In this document: one piece after another, positions 1-4,633 of the stretch
Numbering within the stretch: the first letter of the stretch is position 1
How the letters are laid out: the number at the start of each line of letters is the position of its first letter
DNA from: Candidatus Methylomirabilota bacterium
GTDB taxonomy: Bacteria; Methylomirabilota; Methylomirabilia; Methylomirabilales; Methylomirabilaceae
Direction of reading: 5' to 3'
NCBI GenBank assembly: GCA_028869615.1
Contig: JAGWRQ010000117.1
Coordinates: 1-6,618 of the forward strand
Length of the DNA stretch: 6,618 bases
Notes under the pieces: generated by a model
The model's database searches: none
What the model was told of the DNA's origin: nothing
Seen by the model: only the letters and a program-made list of their open reading frames with translations
Program-made: the position numbers and the translations under genes

Positions 1-644
1 TCCGGGTCCGCCAGCCTCTCCGGGTTGTTCGTTCCCACATCGAGCACGACGGGCAGCGTCCGGCCGGGGTCTACCCCGCCGCACACGGTGTACAGGGCCA
101 ACTTCCCGACTGGAATGCCGATCCCGCCCACCCCCTGATCGCCGAGCCCGAGGATGCGCTCGCCATCGGTCACGACGATGACATCTATCTGGCGATACGG
201 CCGGTTTTCCAGAATGGTGTCCATTTCGTGTCGTTGTAGATAGGAGATGAACAGTCCGCGAGACCGGTGGTAAATATGGCTGTAGCGCTGACAGACTTCT
301 CCCACCTCCGGGGTATAGATCATCGGCAACATCTCGGTGAGGTGGTTTTGCAGCAGGCGGTAGAAGAGTGTTTCGTTCCGGTCCTGCAGGGCACGGAGGA
401 AAAGGAAGTGCTCCAGCGCCGTCGTCTTCTTCAGGTACTCCTCATACCTCCGGGTCGCCTGTTCCTCCAAGGTGCTTACACGGGAAGGCAGCAGGCCGAC
501 CAGGCCGAAGTCACGTCGCTCCTGTTCGGAAAAGGCGCTTCCCTTGTTCAACAGGGAGCAGTCCAGCAACAGCCGACCCTGAAGGGGGACCTCCAGGACC
601 GTCTCGCCCGTACGATCATCGACAACTTCCGTGACATCGATCAT
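1..644 (-). CDS. maeA: NAD-dependent malic enzyme, N-terminal part (cut by window edge)
   Basis: Cytosolic enzyme that oxidatively decarboxylates malate to pyruvate and CO2 with NAD(P), linking the TCA cycle to pyruvate. The minus strand is open from an ATG at 644 to base 1 (214 codons). The order of conserved blocks matches E. coli MaeA (SfcA): LLNKGSAFS (31-39), NETLFYRLL (90-98), MIYTPEVG (108-115), SRGLFISY (128-135), [15 protein letters not shown] (157-171), GIGIPVGKL (174-182), VLDVGTNN (200-207). Y110 corresponds to the family's catalytic Tyr and R163 in GERILG to the malate-binding Arg. The catalytic Lys, metal ligands and Rossmann NAD domain lie outside the window, so cofactor preference cannot be read. 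A GTG two codons upstream (650) is also in frame, after a TGA. ATG is preferred by convention, since neither has a clear Shine-Dalgarno. Divergent from amrS. The MaeA type is very likely. Confidence 0.95.
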   Translation of the reverse strand, partial: MIDVTEVVDDRTGETVLEVPLQGRLLLDCSLLNKGSAFSEQERRDFGLVGLLPSRVSTLEEQATRRYEEYLKKTTALEHFLFLRALQDRNETLFYRLLQNHLTEMLPMIYTPEVGEVCQRYSHIYHRSRGLFISYLQRHEMDTILENRPYRQIDVIVVTDGERILGLGDQGVGGIGIPVGKLALYTVCGGVDPGRTLPVVLDVGTNNPERLADP

Positions 645-673
645 GTCCACGCCCGCTCAACAAGTAGATGCAC

Positions 674-701
674 TCTATAACGAGGCGATCCGAGGTGTCA
701 A
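674..701 (-). promoter_or_regulatory. sigma70-like promoter of the malic enzyme gene
   Basis: Reading the minus strand, a perfect -35 box TTGACA (plus-strand 696-701) is followed after 16 bp by TATAGA (674-679). Transcription would begin near 667, leaving a leader of only about 20-25 nt before the ATG at 644. A 6-bp inverted repeat, GATGCA at 667-672 and TGCATC at 702-707, brackets the two boxes and could be an operator, but is short enough to be chance. This is the best promoter match in the window. Confidence 0.55.
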
Positions 702-770
702 TGCATCCATAGGCGCGACGAGAAAACCAGTGCCGAGTCCACATGGCAAAAAGCCACGAAGAGCGGCAAC

Positions 771-799
771 TTGTAGGAGGCCAAGCGGAGCGCTATATT
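771..799 (+). promoter_or_regulatory. candidate promoter of amrS
   Basis: TTGTAG at 771-776 and TATATT at 794-799 are 17 bp apart, the ideal sigma70 spacing, and would give a leader of about 40 nt before the amrS start. The rest of the 645-845 gap holds no RNA gene or terminator that I can see, only a weak TGGC/GCCA hairpin at 744-756. Confidence 0.4.
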
Positions 800-845
800 G
801 TGAGTAGGAACTGAGACAACGAGGCTTACCAGCCAGAGGACTGCC

Positions 846-1901
846 ATGCCGGCCGTGATGACTCTTGCCGATACCTTAGCCCGACTCACCAAGGAGGGGG
901 AGCTGTACGAGAAGCTTCCCAACCAGCGGGTGCGTTGCTATGCGTGCGGCCACCGCTGCCTGATCCCGGAGGGGCGACAAGGGGTCTGCCGAGTCCGGTT
1001 CAACAAGGGAGGCGTCCTGCAAGTTCCCACGGGCTACGTCAGCGCCTTGCAGGTCGATCCGGTGGAGAAGAAACCGTTTTATCATGTGCTCCCCGGCTCG
1101 CTCGCCCTGAGCTTCGGGATGCTCGGTTGCGATTTCCATTGCGGTTACTGCCAGAATTGGCTTACGTCGCAGGCGTTGCGCGATCCTGAGGCGGTGAGCC
1201 CACCAGAAATAGTGTCGGCCGACGACCTTGTCCGTATGGCCACACGTCATCAGGCGCCGATCGTCGCCAGTACCTACAACGAGCCTCTGATTACCAGCGA
1301 GTGGGCGGTCGAGATCTTCCGCGTGGCCAAGGCAAACGGCTTAAAGACTGCCTACATCAGCAACGGTAACGGCACTCCCCAGGTCCTCGAGTACCTGAAG
1401 CCGTGGGTGGACCTGTACAAGGTCGATCTGAAGGGGTTTAACGACGCCAACTACCGGAAGCTGGGCGGCGTGTTGGGAAACGTCCTGGAGACGATTAAGC
1501 TGCTTGTGGAAAGGCGGTTTTGGGTCGAGATCGTCACGCTCATTGTGCCGGGGTTCAACGATTCGGATGCGGAGTTGACGCAGATCGCCGAGTTCCTGGC
1601 GTCTGTCTCTGTCGATCTACCCTGGCATGTGACGGCGTTCCACCAGGATTACAGGATGTTGGACCACGCCAACACCACGGCCGGTGCCCTGTTTCGGGCG
1701 GCCGAGATCGGCAAGAAGGCCGGTCTGCATTACGTCTATGTCGGCAATCTGCCGGGCCGCGTTGGCAGTCACGAGAACACCTACTGCCCTGCCTGCCGTA
1801 CCCTGCTGATCGAGCGGGACGGTTACACTATCCTCAAAAACACCCTCACAGACGGTGCCTGCCCCGCCTGCCGGACCACTATCCCCGGCGTCTGGAATTA
1901 G
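846..1901 (+). CDS. amrS: AmmeMemoRadiSam system radical SAM enzyme
   Basis: 351-residue radical SAM protein of the PflA-like AmrS family, normally found with AMMECR1-domain and Memo-like partner proteins. I know of no firmly established substrate. The [4Fe-4S] cluster motif CxxxCxxC is C95, C99, C102 in GCDFHCGYC, followed by STYNEP (142-147), SNGNGTP (172-178) and the DLYKVDLKGF strand (189-198). Before the barrel lies a four-Cys element typical of the family (C31, C34, C38, C48). After it lies a C-terminal ribbon of two CPAC pairs (C314/C317 and C339/C342) that probably binds zinc or a further metal centre. The protein starts directly at the family's N-terminal region and ends after the second CPAC, so it is full length. 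Start ATG 846 is chosen because AGAGGA (835-840) lies 5 nt upstream; ATG 858 has no such site. No AMMECR1 or Memo gene is adjacent, so the partners must be elsewhere in the genome. The following TA operon has its own promoter. Confidence 0.93.
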   Translation: MPAVMTLADTLARLTKEGELYEKLPNQRVRCYACGHRCLIPEGRQGVCRVRFNKGGVLQVPTGYVSALQVDPVEKKPFYHVLPGSLALSFGMLGCDFHCGYCQNWLTSQALRDPEAVSPPEIVSADDLVRMATRHQAPIVASTYNEPLITSEWAVEIFRVAKANGLKTAYISNGNGTPQVLEYLKPWVDLYKVDLKGFNDANYRKLGGVLGNVLETIKLLVERRFWVEIVTLIVPGFNDSDAELTQIAEFLASVSVDLPWHVTAFHQDYRMLDHANTTAGALFRAAEIGKKAGLHYVYVGNLPGRVGSHENTYCPACRTLLIERDGYTILKNTLTDGACPACRTTIPGVWN

Positions 1902-1921
1902 CCACAAGACTGTTAGCCATC

Positions 1922-1960
1922 TTGCTGTGTGGGGATGTTGATGATACATTTGCACGTATC
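1922..1960 (+). promoter_or_regulatory. promoter and probable autoregulatory operator of the TA operon
   Basis: TTGCTG (1922-1927) and TACATT (1945-1950) with a 17-bp spacer form a sigma70-like promoter just ahead of the antitoxin gene. The -10 box is overlapped by a perfect inverted repeat, GATAC (1943-1947) and GTATC (1956-1960), with an 8-bp spacer. Phd/YefM antitoxins typically bind short palindromes at their own promoter with toxin as co-repressor, and the position here would block RNA polymerase. Placement supports the role; binding is inferred. Confidence 0.45.
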
Positions 1961-1962
1961 GT

Positions 1963-1970
1963 AGGAGGTG
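1963..1970 (+). promoter_or_regulatory. Shine-Dalgarno that fixes the antitoxin start
   Basis: AGGAGGTG is a near-perfect anti-16S match ending 6 nt before ATG 1977. It overlaps the in-frame GTG at 1968, which therefore cannot be the start. The antitoxin should be translated strongly, as expected when it must exceed its toxin. Confidence 0.8.
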
Positions 1971-1976
1971 AACCTA

Positions 1977-2252
1977 ATGAGCAAGGTGCCGAAGATAATT
2001 CCGATCACTGATCTTCGTCAAGATGCGGCGAGCGTGCTCAAGCGCGTTCAGGACACGAAAGAGCCGGTCATCATCACTCAGCGCGGCCGGGCCGCAGCGG
2101 TGATGATGAGCACAGACGCGTACGAAAAGGCGGAGCATGACAGGGAGCTTCTTCGTCTCCTCGCCCGCGGCGACAGAGAGATCGCCTTAGGCAAAGGGTA
2201 TGACCTGGAAACCGTAATGGCGGAGGCTGATGAGTTATTGGCGGAAGATTGA
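1977..2252 (+). CDS. Phd/YefM-family type II antitoxin
   Basis: 91-residue antitoxin that should bind and neutralise the toxin encoded immediately downstream and repress the shared promoter. The N-terminal half carries the Phd/YefM DNA-binding fold: ITDLRQDAASVLKRVQ (8-23), then the strand-turn segment EPVIITQRGRAAAVMMSTDAYE with the usual R-G-R/K-A-AVM pattern. The C-terminal part (from about residue 50) is a charged helix rich in Glu, Asp and Arg, followed by GYDLETVMAEADELL. This is the flexible toxin-binding tail. Length is normal for the family. Only 3 nt separate its stop from the toxin start, so the pair is one operon with likely translational coupling. Family assignment is firm; the subgroup name is not recognisable. 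Confidence 0.93.
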   Translation: MSKVPKIIPITDLRQDAASVLKRVQDTKEPVIITQRGRAAAVMMSTDAYEKAEHDRELLRLLARGDREIALGKGYDLETVMAEADELLAED

Positions 2253-2255
2253 CCG

Positions 2256-2552
2256 GTGACAATCGTCTTCATCCCCTCCGCACGGACCCTGTTTCTTTCC
2301 GTTCTTGCGTATATTCGTCGCGACAAACCCGACACCGCATTACGGTTCCGCCGACGCGCCGAGACCGTTCTGAAAAGACTCGCGAAATTTCCGGAATCAG
2401 GCCAGGTGATCCCGGAGTTTCCCGACCTTCCGCAGCGTGAAGTTGTTATTGTGCCGTACCGCTTCTTCTATCGCGTCAAGGGCCAAGTGGTCTGGATCGT
2501 TGGCGTGTGGCATGGGGCGCAAATTCCGAGAGCACCGAGCGAATGGCCCTGA
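2256..2552 (+). CDS. RelE/ParE-superfamily toxin
   Basis: 98-residue toxin partner of the preceding antitoxin. The pattern is that of ParE/RelE proteins: an N-terminal strand and helix, a basic helix (RRRAETVLKRLAKFPESG, about 32-49), then the strand block REVVIVPYRFFYRVKGQVVWIVGVWHGAQ (about 61-89), equivalent to the common YRIxYRVxxxxVxIlxVxHgr signature. From sequence alone I cannot say whether it is a ribosome-dependent mRNA interferase (RelE) or a gyrase poison (ParE). The YR(I/F)-YRV form is commoner in ParE-like annotations. The GTG start at 2256 lies 3 nt after the antitoxin stop, with only a weak GGAAG (2243-2247) upstream, so translation probably depends on coupling and keeps toxin below antitoxin. 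Its last 10 nt overlap the start codon region of an hsdM remnant. Confidence 0.9.
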   Translation: MTIVFIPSARTLFLSVLAYIRRDKPDTALRFRRRAETVLKRLAKFPESGQVIPEFPDLPQREVVIVPYRFFYRVKGQVVWIVGVWHGAQIPRAPSEWP

Positions 2553-2656
2553 AGAAGTCCGAACTCTATAGCCCCCTCTGGCAAAGCTGCGACGAGCCGG
2601 TTAAGCTGCTTGTCAGCATAGTCAAGACCTCCAAAGGGGCCAACCATACCCAATAA
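2543..2656 (+). pseudogene. hsdM: remnant of hsdM (type I restriction-modification methylase), first 18 codons only
   Basis: An ATG at 2543 opens a 37-codon frame whose first 18 residues, MALKKSELYSPLWQSCDE (2543-2596), are a near-exact copy of the conserved HsdM N-terminus (family form about M-A-x-K-K-S-E-L-Y-S-S-L-W-x-S-C-D-E-L-R-G-G). The family continues with LRGGMDASQYKDYVL, but here the match stops at codon 19 and unrelated residues lead to TAA at 2654-2656. Full HsdM is about 500 residues, so more than 95% is missing. The ATG sits inside the last codons of the toxin gene (10-nt overlap), an arrangement expected of coupled genes in one operon, suggesting the toxin once led into an intact hsdM. 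Recognition rests on my memory of the family motif; a BLASTP would settle it. Confidence 0.72.
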
Positions 2657-2809
2657 TTCTCTACTTTCAATGTTCCATTCTCCATTCACCATAGCACCCC
2701 GACGATTTCAAAATAAGTCTATAACAAACTAATTATAATCTCTTGATTCTATTGTTGTATTTATGATACGTTATAGATACTTAACCGTGCGTTTGTAGAA
2801 AAGGACGCT
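2597..2809 (+). other. deletion junction and AT-rich leader before fic
   Basis: No supportable gene lies here. From 2597 to about 2690 the sequence is of ordinary composition and resembles nothing I recognise; it may be the other side of the hsdM deletion or a dispersed-repeat fragment. From about 2695 to 2800 it becomes strongly AT-rich, unlike any other stretch of the window, with a perfect TATAAT at 2734-2739 that lacks a convincing -35 box. The fic promoter is presumably in this leader, but I cannot place it confidently. AAGGA at 2801-2805 is the fic ribosome binding site. Confidence 0.5.
2718..2777. repeat. 8-bp inverted repeat in the fic leader
   Basis: TCTATAAC (2718-2725) and GTTATAGA (2770-2777) are perfect inverted copies 44 bp apart, flanking most of the AT-rich promoter region. 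Between and over the right arm lie two near-direct repeats ending in GATAC (2765-2769 and 2776-2780). They could be regulator sites for fic. In such AT-rich DNA an 8-bp match has an appreciable chance of being random. Confidence 0.3.
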
Positions 2810-3985
2810 ATGCCGTTGTTTCGTCATCATGATCTGACTTTGCTTAATCCATCATTTGACTCCCCGTTGGTGGATGTCCTGACGGAACTGGAGCATCTGC
2901 GTCGTCTGCGATTACAAGGGACCACCCCGTCCTCTGTCTTTTTTCAACTAAAATATATTTTCCATCTGCTCGAAAGCTTGGGTTCGGCCCGTATTGAGGG
3001 GAATCACACCACGCTCGCAGACTATATAGAGACCAAGCTGAAAGGCAGCCAGCATGCTCCATCTGACCAGATTCGAGAAATGGAAAATATTGAAGCCGCC
3101 ATGCAATATATAGAAGAGAGTATTCAGCCTGGTCATCGTCTGACAGAACACTTCATTCGTGAGCTGCACACCATTACGGTAACAGGATTGGTGCGCGAGG
3201 GGGATGCCGCGCCTGGTGCGTATCGGCAGACGCAAGTGAAAATCGCGCAATCCGAACATCTACCGCCCGAATCCATCCAGGTTCCGCCCTACATGCAGGA
3301 ACTGGTTGCATTCATCAACGAAGATCACCCGCCAAAATATGACCTCATCAAGGTTGCGTTGGTGCATCATCGTTTTGGCTGGATACATCCTTTCCGGAAT
3401 GGTAATGGCCGCGTGGTGAGGTTGCTGACCTACGCTCAACTGATTCAGTATGGTTTCAACGTGAAAGCAGGCGGAAGGGTGCTGAATCCGACGGCGGTAT
3501 TCTGCAATGACCGTGACCGATACTACGATATGCTGGCATGTGCTGATGCCGGCACGCGGGAAGGATTAGAGGCATGGTGCTTGTATGTCTTGCAAGGTAT
3601 TCTGGACGAACTGCGAAAGGTAGATCGTCTTACAGATTTCAGTTATTTAAATAAAAAGGTTCTTATGCCTGCACTGTCTGATGCCAGGGAGCGCATGCTT
3701 ATCACAGCGAGAGAGGAGCAGATACTACACATAGCAGCTCAAAAAGGTGTGGCCAAGGCAGCGGATCTGGAAAAGGCTATGCCGGGCCTGTCAACCGCCC
3801 AGCGCACTTATCAAATCAGAAAATTGGTAGAAAGAAATATGCTGCAACCCATCAAGCACGGTGCGCGTCAATACACGATAGGTTTCAGTAATAACTATTT
3901 AATACGAGGCGTAATCCGTGCATTATCTGATCAGGGATTCATCCCTTCTTTGCTGAATCGAGCCAATAGTCCGAACGAAAGTTAA
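2810..3985 (+). CDS. class II Fic-domain protein with C-terminal winged-helix region
   Basis: 391-residue Fic protein, a family that usually transfers AMP from ATP to a hydroxyl side chain of a target protein. Order: N-terminal helical region with the inhibitory motif [ST]xxxE[GN] at S59-E63-G64 (SARIEG), which marks class II, where E63 should fold over the active site and block ATP; Fic core about 115-265 with the target-docking flap around PGAYRQTQV (135-143); active motif [12 protein letters not shown] (193-204) with catalytic H193 and R204; C-terminal part about 290-360 ([12 protein letters not shown] onward, then a helix [13 protein letters not shown]) resembling a winged helix. The motif has N197 where the metal-binding Asp/Glu is usual. 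G+C is lower than in flanking genes, consistent with transfer. AAGGA lies 4 nt before ATG 2810. It may form an operon with the small gene 20 nt downstream. The target is unknown. Relatives of this type are often found inside type I restriction-modification loci. Confidence 0.92.
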   Translation: MPLFRHHDLTLLNPSFDSPLVDVLTELEHLRRLRLQGTTPSSVFFQLKYIFHLLESLGSARIEGNHTTLADYIETKLKGSQHAPSDQIREMENIEAAMQYIEESIQPGHRLTEHFIRELHTITVTGLVREGDAAPGAYRQTQVKIAQSEHLPPESIQVPPYMQELVAFINEDHPPKYDLIKVALVHHRFGWIHPFRNGNGRVVRLLTYAQLIQYGFNVKAGGRVLNPTAVFCNDRDRYYDMLACADAGTREGLEAWCLYVLQGILDELRKVDRLTDFSYLNKKVLMPALSDARERMLITAREEQILHIAAQKGVAKAADLEKAMPGLSTAQRTYQIRKLVERNMLQPIKHGARQYTIGFSNNYLIRGVIRALSDQGFIPSLLNRANSPNES

Positions 3986-4005
3986 AGATGGCAAAGAGCT
4001 AACCG

Positions 4006-4440
4006 ATGGCACAGAACCAAAAAGTTAGAAACGTGCACCTGGTTATTCGCACACTGAAGGCTGGGTGGCATGATAAGGACGAAGTGATGCTCCACGCGGC
4101 CTTCCAATTGCTAGTGGACTTCGTGGAGCAAGAGCAACCCGATAAGCGCATCGACTGGAGTCACGACAACACTCATCGGCAGGCGTGGAAGGCGATACGC
4201 ACCCTCTATCGATGGTGGACGACGACACGCCCAGGCCGACGCAGTCCTCTGGATGAAGAGAAGATTGCCAAACCACCGCTGCGGTTTGAGAAGATTGAAG
4301 GAACGACGCATAGCAGGCTGGTCACGCCAGACAAAAAGAAGTATGCGGCCTATTATCAGGCGCTCAAGCAGCACACGCGCCTCGAGCAAAGGTGGCGTGA
4401 AGAGGATCAGCGTAATTTCCATCGTCTTGTCGAAATTTGA
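4006..4440 (+). CDS. small phage-like protein of unknown function, probably shortened at the C-terminus
   Basis: 144 residues, soluble, highly charged and rich in Trp, Arg and Lys; no signal peptide or membrane helix. It resembles, from memory, a family of uncharacterised phage and prophage proteins with the core KAGWHDKDEVMLHAAFQLLVDF (about 18-39), an I-D-W-x-H-D-x-x-H segment (49-57), LYRWWTTTRPGRRSPLDEE (about 67-85) and a C-terminal helix EEDQRNFHRLVEI. Those relatives, as I remember them, end in R-x-[YF]-L-W-T. Here the TGA at 4438-4440 stands where the Arg codon would be, and the next in-frame codons read AFLWT before a second TGA at 4456-4458, so a CGA-to-TGA change is likely. AGAG (3995-3998) is a weak ribosome site, and the 20-nt gap after fic suggests cotranscription. 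Function unknown; no antitoxin fold is evident. Confidence 0.72.
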   Translation: MAQNQKVRNVHLVIRTLKAGWHDKDEVMLHAAFQLLVDFVEQEQPDKRIDWSHDNTHRQAWKAIRTLYRWWTTTRPGRRSPLDEEKIAKPPLRFEKIEGTTHSRLVTPDKKKYAAYYQALKQHTRLEQRWREEDQRNFHRLVEI

Positions 4441-4555
4441 GCGTTCTTATGGACCTGAGCAAAGGCATGGTTCACTAGGAGAAACACTGCGGTAGCCGAC
4501 GCGCACTCGCCACGCTCTAATATCTATACTGTGTTCCTGTAACCCTACAATTCCT

Positions 4556-4583
4556 TTGCAGGGGGCGTGAACTGACGTACAAT
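4556..4583 (+). promoter_or_regulatory. candidate promoter of the ABC exporter operon
   Basis: TTGCAG (4556-4561) and TACAAT (4578-4583) with a 16-bp spacer lie about 50 bp upstream of the exporter's ribosome binding site. The rest of 4459-4620 shows no gene, repeat or terminator that I can support. Confidence 0.42.
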
Positions 4584-4622
4584 CATTTTACTGACTGGTC
4601 TGATCCCCTCGCATCTGAACAC

Positions 4623-4627
4623 GGAGG
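4623..4627 (+). promoter_or_regulatory. Shine-Dalgarno that points to a non-standard start codon
   Basis: GGAGG ends 6 nt before ATT 4634, the ideal spacing, but only 1 nt before GTG 4629, which is also in the wrong frame for the exporter. It is the only strong ribosome site near the expected N-terminus and is the main reason to put the start at 4634 and not at the first in-frame GTG (4841), which lies inside a membrane helix. Confidence 0.6.
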
Positions 4628-4633
4628 CGTGAG

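Noticed and set aside
744..756. TGGC-A5-GCCA hairpin upstream of amrS
   Set aside because: A 4-bp stem with no T run; neither a terminator nor a clear operator.
698..922. 74-codon minus-strand frame between malic enzyme and amrS
   Set aside because: It runs through both promoters and into the amrS coding start, with no ribosome site or known motif.
1968..1976. GTG 1968 as antitoxin start
   Set aside because: It lies inside the Shine-Dalgarno AGGAGGTG; ATG 1977 has correct spacing.
2585..2618. Repeated AAGCTGC and GCTG/CAGC small hairpin after the toxin
   Set aside because: Arms are only 4 bp and no T run follows, so it is not a supportable terminator.
2468..2692. 74-codon minus-strand frame antisense to the toxin end and hsdM remnant
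   Set aside because: No recognisable domain, it crosses a deletion junction and runs antisense through the toxin gene. The short GGGGTG before its ATG is too close to be convincing.
3988..4002. Four-codon ATG-to-TAA frame between fic and the small gene
   Set aside because: Too short to support as a leader peptide; AGAG lies within it, so it is more likely just ribosome-site sequence.
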